Positions 32,017 through 42,015 of a stretch of 64,000 bases of DNA are shown here, one piece after another. The notes under the pieces were generated by a model. That model saw nothing but the letters and a program-made list of their open reading frames with translations. It did not search any database and was not told the origin of the DNA. Each line of letters begins with the position of its first letter. Within the stretch, counting starts at the first letter, position 1. This DNA comes from CAYRFF01 sp964423575 (lineage in GTDB: Bacteria > Bacteroidota > Bacteroidia > Chitinophagales > Saprospiraceae), in assembly GCA_964423575.1 (NCBI GenBank), contig CAYRFF010000002.1:62001-126000 (forward strand), given 5' to 3'. A program made the translations under genes and the position numbers.

Positions 32017-34173
32017 TTAATCGATTTTGAAAATATCTTCATCAAACTCATAGTTGACTGAGATATTAGTTGTCTTAAAGGTCATAGGAATAGGACCTGC
32101 ACCTTCAATGGAAATAGTATGTGGATAAAGTAAATCACCCACTTTCTTGTAGTCAGAGAACTTCTTGTTCACTACGATGGATTGTCCGTCCGGGCCTTCC
32201 ATTGTGGAGCTTTCCATCAATTTAAGACCGGATTCGACGGAGTAGTAGTTGAACTGAACATCTCCATTGGAGAAGCTGAGTTTTACTTTGTAAGTATCCT
32301 CACCGTCCAGGTCAGTAATCGATACAATTTCCAATTCTGCTTCACGCTCGTAGTTCCACCATTGGGCGTATTTGTTATCCGGGAAGGCATGTGCTTGTCT
32401 GTTCAGCCTTACCAGATCATCACCGGTAAGCTCAGCGCTTCCTTGAGGTGACTTCTGTATTCCTTTGCCGGAGTTGTAAATCATTTCCTGGAAAACGATG
32501 TCGTTCATAATTATCGCTTGTCTGTAGCGATCCGGCTCATTCCACATCTCTACTGATGTAAGGGTTTGTCCCATTAGTTCTACTTCTGATTCCCAGAGCA
32601 GAGAGTTAATAGGGAAAACATTCAATCTTCCACCGATAGCATTAATGTGATTGGATAAAATCTGCTCGCCGAGAAGTCCCAGAGGCACTTCTTTGTCGGA
32701 AGGTTTTTCAACTTTATCGCCATTAGCGTTGTAGAAGTCGATTTTACCATCTCCTGAGAAATGATTCAGTTTACTTGCTACCTCATCCAGGTTTCCAACG
32801 ACTGAAATAATCGCATTATTTGGCTGTATATACTTTTGAGCGGCAGCTAAAACATCTTCTACGCTTACTTTATCAAGTCTTTGTAGATAGGTTTTGTAAT
32901 AGTCCTTAGGTAAGTCGTATTTAAAGATGTTGAAAGCTTGTTCTGCTATAGATTCAGGTCTTTCCAGGGAGCGGGAGAAACTTCCGTTCATATTGGTTTT
33001 AACCATGGTTAACTGATCTACATTAACCGGTTCAGTTCTGATTCTATTAAGCTCTCGCAAAAACTCAACTACCGAGCTGTCAGTAACTTCATTTCTTACA
33101 CTTGCATAAGCAGAGAATTGCCCAACGAGTTTATCAGAAGAAAGGCTTGAACGTGCTCCGTAAGTATATCCTTTATCTTCGCGAAGGTTCTGCATCAAAT
33201 ATCCGGAGAATACTCCACCGCCGAGAATGTTATTCATAACTCTTGCAGCTAGAATATCATTATCGCCTTCCTTCAATTGTACAGGGTAGGCAACTTTAAT
33301 CACCGATTGTACAGAATTAGGTCTGTCGACAAATACTACTTTACGCGCATCAGGCAGTGTAGGTGTCTCGTAATTGTGTTGAGCTACATCACCGCGTTTC
33401 CACTGACCAAAGTATTTCTTCGCCTGCTCCTTAGCTTCTGCTAAGGTAATATCACCTACGATTACCAGGTAGGAGATATTGGGTTTGAAGTAAGTGTTAT
33501 AGTAGTTTTTAACATCGTCAAGGTTAATGTTTTCTATGGTATTAACCGTAGCAAATTCGCCATAAGGATGATTTTTACCATAAACAACCATATCCGTAAT
33601 ATTTGAGGAGATGGACTCAGGACTATTCATATCTGCTTCAATTCCTGATTTATATTGTCTCTTGATCTTTTCAAACTCACTTTCCGGGAATGTAGGATTC
33701 AAAAGAATATCCTGCATTAAATCCAGTAGTGTTGCAGAGTGTTTTTTAAGCGAGTTACCGAAGATTCTCGTGCTTGAAGCTGAAAGGTTACCACCGATAA
33801 AATCGATAGCTTCGTCGATTTCTGCTTTGGAACGTGTTGTAGTTCCTGCGTTAATCAGACCTCCTGCAATCTGCGTTAAACCAGCCTTGTCTCCTTCAAA
33901 TATAGCATCTCTGTCGACTCTGATAGAGTAGGAGACAGTAGGTCGCTTATGATTCTCCACTACGATAACTTTGAGTCCGTTTTCCAGAGTGAAATCTGAG
34001 AAATCCTCTATATGGATTACCGGAGCCGCAGTAGGTTCAGGAGCTGTTTTTCTAAACTCTTGATCCGTTGGGTTTTGTGAGATTGTTTCCATGGTTTTAT
34101 TGACATTTTTAGGGGTACAATGAATAAATCCAAGCAGAAATGTTAAAAAGATTAATTGATTTATGTATTTCAT
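32017..34173 (-). CDS. M16-family lipoprotein, inactive subunit, with C-terminal domain
   Basis: 718-residue protein with a lipoprotein-type signal (GFIHC, Cys19) and two M16 (insulinase-like) domains (about 55-255 and 260-480). The HxxEH zinc motif is missing: where it should lie the sequence reads GLTQIAGGLINAG. The RxxxY substrate-binding segment of M16B partners is recognisable near GYTYGARSSL. A further domain of about 200 residues (about 500-718; VEMWNEPDRYRQAI, YYSVESGLKLMESS) follows that I do not recognise. Its partner is the zinc-bearing subunit encoded immediately upstream (36-base gap), an active/inactive pair like mitochondrial processing peptidase. Periplasm-facing membrane location is inferred. 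Confidence 0.85.
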   Translation of the reverse strand: MKYINQLIFLTFLLGFIHCTPKNVNKTMETISQNPTDQEFRKTAPEPTAAPVIHIEDFSDFTLENGLKVIVVENHKRPTVSYSIRVDRDAIFEGDKAGLTQIAGGLINAGTTTRSKAEIDEAIDFIGGNLSASSTRIFGNSLKKHSATLLDLMQDILLNPTFPESEFEKIKRQYKSGIEADMNSPESISSNITDMVVYGKNHPYGEFATVNTIENINLDDVKNYYNTYFKPNISYLVIVGDITLAEAKEQAKKYFGQWKRGDVAQHNYETPTLPDARKVVFVDRPNSVQSVIKVAYPVQLKEGDNDILAARVMNNILGGGVFSGYLMQNLREDKGYTYGARSSLSSDKLVGQFSAYASVRNEVTDSSVVEFLRELNRIRTEPVNVDQLTMVKTNMNGSFSRSLERPESIAEQAFNIFKYDLPKDYYKTYLQRLDKVSVEDVLAAAQKYIQPNNAIISVVGNLDEVASKLNHFSGDGKIDFYNANGDKVEKPSDKEVPLGLLGEQILSNHINAIGGRLNVFPINSLLWESEVELMGQTLTSVEMWNEPDRYRQAIIMNDIVFQEMIYNSGKGIQKSPQGSAELTGDDLVRLNRQAHAFPDNKYAQWWNYEREAELEIVSITDLDGEDTYKVKLSFSNGDVQFNYYSVESGLKLMESSTMEGPDGQSIVVNKKFSDYKKVGDLLYPHTISIEGAGPIPMTFKTTNISVNYEFDEDIFKID

Positions 34174-34208
34174 AATAATCTGTCTTATATGTTGTGATAT
34201 TTATTCTA

Positions 34209-35558
34209 TTATTTATTGTCAGGCTGTACGTCCGGCATTTGTGACTTAGGGAGATAATACAGAACGACTCTATTATCTTTGTTAAGATATTTTTTGGCAG
34301 CAGCCATAATATCTTCACGTGTTACCGCCTGATATTTCTGTATTTCTTCGTTAATCATATTGGTATTCTTGTCATAGAAGGTATAGTATGTCGCCAGACT
34401 TGAGGCGATACCTGCCATTGAAGAGTTTCCTGATACAAAGCTCGCTTCGATTTGATTCTGAAGTTTCTGATATTCTTGCTCGGAAATCAACTCAGTTTTC
34501 AATTTGTTTACTTCTGCATCCATGGAAGCTTCAAGAACATCCGGTTCAACTCCCATATTTACAATACCAAATACAATTGATAAGCCTGCATCTTCCAGTC
34601 CGTATGCAAAGTTAAATACCTGAATAGCTTCCTGTTTTTCATCTACGATAGTCCTATGCATTCTTGAGCTTTCTCCACGGCTCAATACTCGTGAAACCAT
34701 GTCAATTGCATAATAGTCATCGGAATTAAGCTTAGGAGCTTTATAAGACTGGATAACAGCAGGAAGAGTGATATTGTCATATATCGTATCTCTAATTTCT
34801 CCATTTAACCAGTGTTCTTCAATATTTGGGAAACGCAATTTCTGTGTGCCTCTAGGAATAGGGCCAAAATATTTATTTATCTGTGCCTTGGCATCCTCGA
34901 TGTCAAAGTCGCCTGCCAGTACGAGAACGGCATTATTGGGAACGTAGAACATTTCATAGAAACCTGTATAGTCTTCTTCCGAAGCTGCATTTAAGTGGTC
35001 CATATAACCGATTACCGGCCATCTGTATGGATGCTTGTTAAATGAGCGCTTGAATATTTCTGAGATTACGGTTCCGTAGGGTTGGTTGTCAACGCGGAGT
35101 CTTCTTTCTTCTTTCACGACCTCTCTCTGTGTTTCAATACCTATATTATCTACTTTGGCATGAAGCATACGCTCAGATTCCAGCCAAAGCCCTAGTTGAT
35201 ATTGATTAGATGGGAGAATCTCGTAATAATAGGTTCTATCCTGAGTAGTATTGGCATTCAGAGTTCCTCCGGCCTTTTCTACATATTCGGCAAATTCACC
35301 GCGATCAATGTTTCTACTTCCTTCAAAAAGGAGATGCTCAAAAAAGTGCGCAAATCCGGTTTTATTGGGAAGTTCGTTTTTACTACCTACGTGATACATG
35401 ATACTCACTGCTACGAGTGGTGTGGACCTGTCCTGGTGCAGAATTACGTGCAGTCCGTTATCAAGATCGTATTCTATAAAATCTATCTTGTTCACTTGGG
35501 CAAAATTTGTAAAAGCTAAAGAGCTTATAAATAATAATGTTGCAATAATATTTTTCAT
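34209..35558 (-). CDS. M16-family zinc metallopeptidase (active subunit)
   Basis: 449-residue protein with a signal peptide (about 1-20, ending NFAQ) and the intact inverted zinc motif His71-Phe-Phe-Glu74-His75 in GFAHFFEHLLFEG, with the distal Glu likely in QREVVKEERRL about 75 residues on. Two M16 domains follow one another, the usual M16B length. It cleaves peptides or small proteins in the periplasm, most likely as a heterodimer with the degenerate subunit encoded downstream. First gene of a two-gene operon ending at the terminator 31962-31995. Confidence 0.92.
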   Translation of the reverse strand: MKNIIATLLFISSLAFTNFAQVNKIDFIEYDLDNGLHVILHQDRSTPLVAVSIMYHVGSKNELPNKTGFAHFFEHLLFEGSRNIDRGEFAEYVEKAGGTLNANTTQDRTYYYEILPSNQYQLGLWLESERMLHAKVDNIGIETQREVVKEERRLRVDNQPYGTVISEIFKRSFNKHPYRWPVIGYMDHLNAASEEDYTGFYEMFYVPNNAVLVLAGDFDIEDAKAQINKYFGPIPRGTQKLRFPNIEEHWLNGEIRDTIYDNITLPAVIQSYKAPKLNSDDYYAIDMVSRVLSRGESSRMHRTIVDEKQEAIQVFNFAYGLEDAGLSIVFGIVNMGVEPDVLEASMDAEVNKLKTELISEQEYQKLQNQIEASFVSGNSSMAGIASSLATYYTFYDKNTNMINEEIQKYQAVTREDIMAAAKKYLNKDNRVVLYYLPKSQMPDVQPDNK

Positions 35559-35770
35559 TATAAATTAATTCTTTTGTTCATGATAATATGAAACAGACAA
35601 TTCATTAAATTCCTGAAAAAGTCAAAAATATTTGCAAATGTAAGAAAAAATTGCAGACTGTGTGGCTTTTGATATCTCTTGTTTTGTCTTGAGCCCGGGG
35701 AATTTACAATCTTTGGACAAGTGGTTACCTAAACCTCGAATATTTTCTTTAAGCGAAAATTAAAAACCTG

Positions 35771-36496
35771 CTAAAATAGGGCTTCATAAACCTTCATATC
35801 TTCACAGCGGAAGATGCGTCCCGAAATCTTGTCAATCAGGTTGTAGTCATGCGTAGCCATGAGGATAGCAGTGTTGTAGCTGTGGTTGAGTCGCTTAAAT
35901 AGATAGAGTATATCAGTTGAAGTCTCCGGATCGAGATTTCCGGTGGGTTCATCTGCTATAAGGAGGGCAGGTTTATTGAGGATTGCGCGGGCAATTGCCA
36001 CACGTTGCCTTTCTCCGCCTGATAGTTTGCCGGGCATAGAATCCCGCTTTTCAGTGAGTTGTACGATTTCCAGAACTTCGGTAATCCTGGCGTCGCGCTC
36101 TTTTCTCTTCTTCCATCCCAGCGCTTTTAAAGCAAAATTGAGATTGTGATATACTGTCCTGTCCTCCAGTAATAGGAATTCCTGGAAAACCATACCCATT
36201 TCTCTGCGCAATAGGGGAATATCTTCCCTGTGTAGATTCAACATATCGAATCCCATGACTGATGCTGTTCCGTTTTTAATGGGATATGCACCAAACAAGG
36301 ATTTAAGGAAGGTAGACTTACCTGAACCTGTTTTGCCGATAAGGTAACAGAATTCACCGCTCCGTATCGTTACATCGACATCAGCGAGGACAGCTTTGTC
36401 CTTGTGAAACAGATTTACATTGCTCAGCTGAATGAGGGTTTCCGCCTCATTTTTAATCTGCTCAGTTTCGATAAGAAGTTCTTCCTGTAATAACAT
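35771..36496 (-). CDS. ftsE: Cell division ATP-binding protein FtsE
   Basis: 241-residue ABC ATPase: Walker A GKTGSGKS (Gly54-Ser61), Q-loop in MGMVFQEFLLL, signature LSGGERQRVAIARA (from Leu158), Walker B ALLIADEPTGNLD and H-loop THDYNLID. FtsE works with the membrane protein FtsX to control septal peptidoglycan hydrolases. The residues around LLEDRTVYHNL fit FtsE better than LolD or MacB. No ftsX lies next to it, as is common in Bacteroidota. About 20 residues before the ABC fold form an N-terminal extension. Confidence 0.85.
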   Translation of the reverse strand: MLLQEELLIETEQIKNEAETLIQLSNVNLFHKDKAVLADVDVTIRSGEFCYLIGKTGSGKSTFLKSLFGAYPIKNGTASVMGFDMLNLHREDIPLLRREMGMVFQEFLLLEDRTVYHNLNFALKALGWKKRKERDARITEVLEIVQLTEKRDSMPGKLSGGERQRVAIARAILNKPALLIADEPTGNLDPETSTDILYLFKRLNHSYNTAILMATHDYNLIDKISGRIFRCEDMKVYEALF

Positions 36497-36833
36497 ATTA
36501 CAAATATATCATATATGTTTGAGAAAATGAAAAATTTGCTATAAATATTTTATTGTGAATTTGGGATATAATCACTCTTGCATCGGTCTAAATACGATTT
36601 CCAGTGAGCTTGAATTATAAGTCCCGATTGTATTCTGTTGTAGTCTTCATCAACATTTGATGAAAATCCGGACAAAAACGTCCTGAAAACAATCTCAAAT
36701 TTCATATCTAATTAACTGATAAGCCGTGGAAATTATTATAAATCACGGAATTGTCATATATGTGTAGAAAGCTGTTTCATGCTGTGTAAGAAAGGAGAAG
36801 TTTATTACTTTTGTTGTCAGAAAACTTGCTAAT
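36497..36833. other. 337-base divergent intergenic region (ftsE / ccmE)
   Basis: No gene. Contains TACTTTTG at 36806-36813, a match to the -7 box 20 bases before the ccmE ATG; its -33 partner is weak. The rest is AT-rich without visible structure. Confidence 0.5.
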
Positions 36834-37223
36834 ATGAAAAGAATACATGTCATACTCCTTGTGCTAGTTGCTGTATCTATTGGCTTACTGATATATGCAT
36901 CAGATGAGGTAAGTACGTATGGTACATTTGAAGAAGCCAGATTAAGCGGTGTCAGAATGAAAATTACGGGTACTCTTGAGAAGGATAAGCCTATTATCTA
37001 TGATCCTATTGAAGACCCGAATTATTTCAGCTTCTATCTCAAAGACAATAGGGATGAAGTGAGTAAGGTAGTGATGCTTAGTGAGAAACCACATGACTTT
37101 GAACTTTCCGAACAGGTTGTATTGACGGGAAGTTATAAAGATGACGAATTCCTGGCAACGGATATGTTGATGAAATGCCCATCGAAGTATAAGGATGAAG
37201 AAGCCTTTCTCAGGGAGAATTAA
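36834..37223 (+). CDS. ccmE: Cytochrome c maturation protein CcmE, Cys variant
   Basis: 129-residue haem chaperone with one N-terminal membrane helix (about 4-21) and an OB-fold periplasmic domain (VRMKITGTLEKDKP, VVLTGSYKDDEFLATDMLMKCPSKY, quoted in part). The haem-binding site of the classical protein is His in HxxxY; here it is Cys115 with Tyr119 (CPSKY), the CxxxY variant known from some sulfate reducers and archaea. It hands haem to CcmF. ccmF begins 14 bases downstream, so the two form an operon. The start ATG follows a good -7 box. Confidence 0.87.
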   Translation: MKRIHVILLVLVAVSIGLLIYASDEVSTYGTFEEARLSGVRMKITGTLEKDKPIIYDPIEDPNYFSFYLKDNRDEVSKVVMLSEKPHDFELSEQVVLTGSYKDDEFLATDMLMKCPSKYKDEEAFLREN

Positions 37224-37237
37224 TTAGAAAATAAAGA

Positions 37238-40066
37238 ATGGATAGTATTCAATATGTAGGAGAGCACCTTATTCCTGGAATATTGGGGCACTCAATGGTT
37301 ATTGCTGCTTTTGTTTCAGGGCTAGTGGCTATTATCAGTGGTTTATTGGCTGAAAAGAACGACTCCGACTCATGGCTTAAGCTGATGAGATGGAGTTTTT
37401 TAATTCAACTTATATCAATAGCTGTTGTAATAGGGACTATCTTTTATATAATGATCCAGGGCTACTATGAGTATAAGTATGTCCAGGCTCACGTTTCAGA
37501 TACGCTGCCGATGATGTATATAGTATCAGCGTTCTGGGAGGGACAGGAAGGCAGTTTCCTGTTGTGGATGTTTTGGAATGGTATACTCGGTGCTTTTCTA
37601 TTGCGCAAGAAGGATAAATGGCAGAACCTCGTTATTCCTGTAATTGCATTGTGTCAGGTTATTCTGACAACGATGATTCTGGGTATATATGTTCAGGTAG
37701 GTGATTATGCAGCTCGTATAGGAAGTAGCCCTTTTGTACTATTGAGGGATACCATGGATGCGCCTATCTTCTCCAATCCCAATTACCTTGATGTTATCCA
37801 GGGACAGGGATTGAATGTACTGTTACAGAACTACTGGAATATTATTCACCCGCCTATACTTTTCCTTGGATTTGCCAGTGTAATCGTTCCTTTTGCCTAT
37901 GCGATAAGTTCTTTAATCAGGGGAGAATATATTTCCTGGCTGAAACCCGCACGTAACTGGGCATTGTTCTCTTCTTTTGCATTGGGCTTTGGGATAAGTC
38001 TGGGCGGAGCATGGGCTTATGAAGCGCTTACATTCGGCGGGTACTGGGCATGGGACCCGGTTGAAAACATGTCGCTGGTTCCGTGGTTGTTCATGGTTGC
38101 AGGCTTGCATGCCAATGTGATAGTTTTGTCGACGCGCCATTCTTTACGCAGTACCTATGTGTTTTATTTGCTGGCATTTGTCGCGGTGACTTATTCGACA
38201 TTTATGACTCGTTCCGGGGTCTTGCAAGATACGTCGGTGCATGCATTTACTCAGCTGGGTCTGGAAACTCAGTTGATTATTCTCATATCTGTGTTTGCTC
38301 TGCTTTCCATCGGTCTCTATTTTTACAGACGAAGGAGTATTCCGGTTCCTGCCAGAGAGGAGCCATTGCATTCAAGGGAGTTTTGGATTTATTTGGGCGC
38401 ACTTGTTATCGTGATATCCGCAGCCTTGATAACTTATGGTACTTCATTACCGGTAATAAATAAGATTGTTCAGCTCTTTGATCCCACCTTTGAAAACATG
38501 GTGATTGAAGATCCGGTGACACATTTTAACAAGCATCAGTTGTGGATAGGTATTCTTCTTGGTGTCCTGACTGCTGCAGCTCAATTCTTCCGCTTCAGGG
38601 GAATGGGCTGGAAAAATCAAAGAAATAAAATATTACTTCAGATAGGAGGAACTGCAGTGGTAGCTGCGATTTTTGCCTTTGGAAGTAGTTATATCATCAA
38701 TGCCAATGCTTGGCAGTATAAATTGCTACTCTTTGCTGCATGGTATGCCATAATTGGGAACACTCTTGCATTCTTTACTGTCGGTAAAAGAAACTTTAGT
38801 CTATTGGGTAGTACAGTATCCCATCTGGGAGTAGGGATCTTATTGTTTGGAATTATCTATACCGGTCTAAACCAGGAGGTGATTTCCAGCAATATGTTTG
38901 TGCAGAGAGATTTAACAAGTATGGAGAATGAGGTTCTCAAGAAGAATCTTATCCTGCTAAAAGGTGAACCTATGCTGATGAGCGATAACTACCTCGTCAC
39001 ATATAGGTCAGACACTATAAAAAATCAGTATCGTCACTTCTTTATTGACGTGAAAAAGGTAGCCAAAGATATGGAGACGGTTACGGATTCCTTCCTGCTC
39101 GTTCCCAATGTTATTTATACCAGCGATTATACGGATATTGAAGCTTTAAACCCTGCGATTAAGCGAGGTCTTATTTCCGATATATTTACGAGAATCACCA
39201 GACTTCCTTCTACTATGATGGACTTGCAGAAAGCTGCCACAATGGATGATAGTCTGAACTACGTGAAATATGAAGGATATGTAAACGATACTATCGATAC
39301 TGAGAGATTTGTGATAAGTATGCATAATATGCGCACCGAAGCAGGTGTAGAAGATCTTGAGGCGAGGGAAGATGATTACCCGCTGAGCATTGATTTTCAT
39401 CTGTATGACAAAAAGATGGATAGCACTTTTATACTTACACCTTCACTATTCATGAGAGGGCCACTTGTATATAACCTGCCTGATGGCGAGGAAAATCTGA
39501 GTGTGAAGATAAAATTGAGGGATACCACGATTCAGAATATCGTAATGGATGATTCTGAGCTCAAGTATGAGACCGTGGCTATGACGCGTGGAGATAGCAT
39601 AAATTATGGCGGTTTTACGATTGTTTTCCAGGGGGTAAACACAGCGCCTGATCATCCTGCTTATACTATGAAAGAAGGTGACCTGGCCGTAACAGCTATC
39701 CTTGATATCACCGGAAGAGATGGGAAAACATCCCGTATTGAACCTCTATATCTGATAAGAGACAGGCAGGTGAGCGGAATCAGAGATCTTGATCTGAGAT
39801 ATGGTATTTATTCCAGAATTAAAGATATCAAGCCTGAGACAGAAGAATTTCACTTTGAAATTGCACAAGGGAAGACTTTGAATAACAAGCCGATTTACTT
39901 TGAAATGGCTGATGATGTCCCTAAGTCCAATTTTATCGTATTCCAGGCAACTGTAATCGAAGGAATTAACTTTGTATGGCTCGGTATGCTGATGTCTTTA
40001 GGTGGGTTTTTGATAAGTTTGATAATCAGAGTAAGGCAAAAGCGAAGTCAAAGACAAGTTGCGTAG
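37238..40066 (+). CDS. ccmF: Cytochrome c biogenesis protein CcmF
   Basis: 942-residue polytopic membrane protein of the CcmF/CcsA haem-handling superfamily. The WWD signature is present as GGYWAWDPVENMSLVPWL (about residue 267), with conserved His residues in IHPPILFLGF (about 205) and in STRHSLRSTYVF. The N-terminal part (about 1-560) holds most helices; a large periplasmic domain (about 560-910) precedes a final helix near 915-932. It is longer than proteobacterial CcmF (about 650 residues), due to the C-terminal periplasmic domain. It ligates haem to apocytochromes c. It follows ccmE by 14 bases. Confidence 0.92.
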   Translation: MDSIQYVGEHLIPGILGHSMVIAAFVSGLVAIISGLLAEKNDSDSWLKLMRWSFLIQLISIAVVIGTIFYIMIQGYYEYKYVQAHVSDTLPMMYIVSAFWEGQEGSFLLWMFWNGILGAFLLRKKDKWQNLVIPVIALCQVILTTMILGIYVQVGDYAARIGSSPFVLLRDTMDAPIFSNPNYLDVIQGQGLNVLLQNYWNIIHPPILFLGFASVIVPFAYAISSLIRGEYISWLKPARNWALFSSFALGFGISLGGAWAYEALTFGGYWAWDPVENMSLVPWLFMVAGLHANVIVLSTRHSLRSTYVFYLLAFVAVTYSTFMTRSGVLQDTSVHAFTQLGLETQLIILISVFALLSIGLYFYRRRSIPVPAREEPLHSREFWIYLGALVIVISAALITYGTSLPVINKIVQLFDPTFENMVIEDPVTHFNKHQLWIGILLGVLTAAAQFFRFRGMGWKNQRNKILLQIGGTAVVAAIFAFGSSYIINANAWQYKLLLFAAWYAIIGNTLAFFTVGKRNFSLLGSTVSHLGVGILLFGIIYTGLNQEVISSNMFVQRDLTSMENEVLKKNLILLKGEPMLMSDNYLVTYRSDTIKNQYRHFFIDVKKVAKDMETVTDSFLLVPNVIYTSDYTDIEALNPAIKRGLISDIFTRITRLPSTMMDLQKAATMDDSLNYVKYEGYVNDTIDTERFVISMHNMRTEAGVEDLEAREDDYPLSIDFHLYDKKMDSTFILTPSLFMRGPLVYNLPDGEENLSVKIKLRDTTIQNIVMDDSELKYETVAMTRGDSINYGGFTIVFQGVNTAPDHPAYTMKEGDLAVTAILDITGRDGKTSRIEPLYLIRDRQVSGIRDLDLRYGIYSRIKDIKPETEEFHFEIAQGKTLNNKPIYFEMADDVPKSNFIVFQATVIEGINFVWLGMLMSLGGFLISLIIRVRQKRSQRQVA

Positions 40067-40091
40067 ACCTCAATCTTAAAGGTATTTCACA

Positions 40092-40877
40092 GTGAATTAT
40101 ACTGTTACAATAATCGGTAGTGGAAAAGTGGCAAATCAACTTGCTGTTGCTTTCCATGTAAACGAAATTCAGATAGTTCAGATTTATGGAAGAAGGATAG
40201 GGAAGGCAAGAGCTATAGCTGAACTATGTAATGCCGAAGCTGTGAGTAATTATGATCAAATAAGTCATAGTGCTGACGTCTATGTATTGACTGTTTCCGA
40301 CGATGCCATTGAAACCGTTCAGGCTTCCTTGCCATTGCCGATAAGGGAAAACAAAATTGTCGTTCATACGAGCGGCTTCTCTTCTATCAACAAACTTCAT
40401 AGCGTAAAACATCGCGGTGTTTTTTATCCCCTGAACACCTTTGCAGAAGGAAGCACTGTGGATTTTAAGCAGACTCCTGTATTTATAGATTGGGTAGAGA
40501 AGAAGGACAAGGAGATTTTGCACAAGTTAGCAACAAGGATTAGTGACAAGGTTCAGGATGCTGATGATGCACAACGGGAGCAGCTGCATGTAGCTGCTGT
40601 AATTGTGAGCAATTTTTCAGTGGCCTTGAGTGATATCGCTCAGAAGTTAATGGATGACGCAAGCTTGCCAATGCAATACTTAAAACCGCTGATGGAACGA
40701 ACCTATAGCAATCTGTTAAATCATGATGCAGCAGAGGTTATTACCGGTCCGGCAGTGCGCGGAGATGAAGTAGTGATTGAAAAACATTTGCGAAAGCTTG
40801 AATCATATAAAGAAATAAGGGATATATATATCAAACTTAATCAATATATTACAGATAATTTAAAACAGAATGAATAA
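40092..40877 (+). CDS. Rossmann-fold/DUF2520 protein
   Basis: 261-residue protein: an NAD(P)-binding Rossmann domain starting at once with YTVTIIGSGKVANQLA (GxGxxA-type loop), then a DUF2520 helical domain (HTSGFSS, HRGVFYPLNTFAEG near residue 110, ITGPAVRGD near 217). The family resembles ketopantoate and F420-type reductases; the substrate is unknown. The start is GTG at 40092: a stop in frame lies 12 bases upstream and no ATG is available. It follows ccmF by 25 bases and overlaps the next gene by one base, so it may be cotranscribed with ccmEF. Confidence 0.85.
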   Translation: MNYTVTIIGSGKVANQLAVAFHVNEIQIVQIYGRRIGKARAIAELCNAEAVSNYDQISHSADVYVLTVSDDAIETVQASLPLPIRENKIVVHTSGFSSINKLHSVKHRGVFYPLNTFAEGSTVDFKQTPVFIDWVEKKDKEILHKLATRISDKVQDADDAQREQLHVAAVIVSNFSVALSDIAQKLMDDASLPMQYLKPLMERTYSNLLNHDAAEVITGPAVRGDEVVIEKHLRKLESYKEIRDIYIKLNQYITDNLKQNE

Positions 40878-41152
40878 TGAGAATTATTAAAGAATACCCA
40901 CATCCTACGTTCAAAGTTTCCATATTCAGAGCTACCGGAAGATATCACGTACAGATACGGGATATGCGCATTGCGGTCGTATATACATTAACGGACGATC
41001 AATGTGAGACGGTGCAGGACGTCGAAAGATGGATAGAACAGGACGTATTGAAAAGAACAGAAGCACTATTCCCACAGGCGGAGACAATTGCTATGGATGC
41101 CTTACAGCGCAGCATGAAAAAGCAAGATGATTCCGGCATCAACATCATTTAG
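40877..41152 (+). CDS. Hypothetical small protein (91 aa)
   Basis: 91-residue soluble protein of unknown function. The N-terminal half reads as strands (YPHPTFKVSIFRATGRYHVQ, MRIAVVYTL), the C-terminal half as acidic helices. Its ATG overlaps the stop of the DUF2520 gene by one base, which argues that it is real and cotranscribed. It is not recognised from any family. Confidence 0.7.
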   Translation: MRIIKEYPHPTFKVSIFRATGRYHVQIRDMRIAVVYTLTDDQCETVQDVERWIEQDVLKRTEALFPQAETIAMDALQRSMKKQDDSGINII

Positions 41153-41154
41153 TT

Positions 41155-41802
41155 TCAATCCGTAACTACTTCTTTTTTTAGATTCCTGATATAGTCTTTC
41201 AGAAAGCCCTTGAGTACTGCTAGACCGGGGCTGTAATGTGAGTTATTGTTTATCACGATATCAGCCGTGTGCATAAATGGCAATATGTATTGCTCATAAG
41301 CGGGTTGTACATGGTGCTGGTAGCGGTACAGAACATCGTCCAAGGGGTAGTTGCGCTCAATTCTATCACGTTTTATACGTCGAATAATCTTGAGGTGATC
41401 CTTGGCTTCCACAAATACTTTTAAGTCAAAATGATTGTAGAGTTTGGCGTGCATATTGACGAATAGTCCTTCGACAATAATGACCGGTGCCGGATTGATT
41501 ACTTTTATCTCAGGCACTTGCTCGCTGTTATTGAATACGTATTCTTCTCTGCGGATTTGTTCGCCACGGCAGAGTGTCAAAAGGTCTTCGTATAGTTCAT
41601 CAAGAAGGATGGATTGTGGCAGATCAAAATTTTTAATTCCATTTTCATCTTCTGCCTGATCTTCTCTAGGCTTGTAATAGTCGTCTTGCGAGACTATACA
41701 TATATCCTTCTCATCAAAGTTGTTTTTTATTTCTCGAAGTATAGAGGTTTTCCCGGAGCCGCTACCTCCCGTAATTCCGATAATAAAACTCTGTTTAATC
41801 AT
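41155..41802 (-). CDS. udk: Uridine kinase
   Basis: 215-residue P-loop kinase: GGSGSGKT at residues 12-19, the SQDDYYKPRE substrate segment (about 39), NFDLPQSI and VIIVEGLFVNM (about 108), then IKRDRIERNYPLDDVL. It phosphorylates uridine and cytidine in pyrimidine salvage, in the cytoplasm. Stop codons of udk and the plus-strand 91-residue gene are two bases apart. It is divergent from a nucleoside-type permease gene (42016), suggesting shared control of nucleoside uptake and salvage. Confidence 0.93.
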   Translation of the reverse strand: MIKQSFIIGITGGSGSGKTSILREIKNNFDEKDICIVSQDDYYKPREDQAEDENGIKNFDLPQSILLDELYEDLLTLCRGEQIRREEYVFNNSEQVPEIKVINPAPVIIVEGLFVNMHAKLYNHFDLKVFVEAKDHLKIIRRIKRDRIERNYPLDDVLYRYQHHVQPAYEQYILPFMHTADIVINNNSHYSPGLAVLKGFLKDYIRNLKKEVVTD

Positions 41803-42015
41803 TGAATTTAAAAGTCTGGTTGCACAAATCTAATAAGAAGGTTCTTCGTTTAAAAACATACGAGCCTTTTCTTATGATAAATTCTTTCCTGGCCGGCTTT
41901 CAAGTCTATTATTGCACTGAATGAGAGATTAATTTCTCTGATATTAATAAAATTACTTTACTTTAGTGATTTCTAATTATCAGGTAATTGTCCGTTTCAC
42001 ATATTAAGGCTGAAT

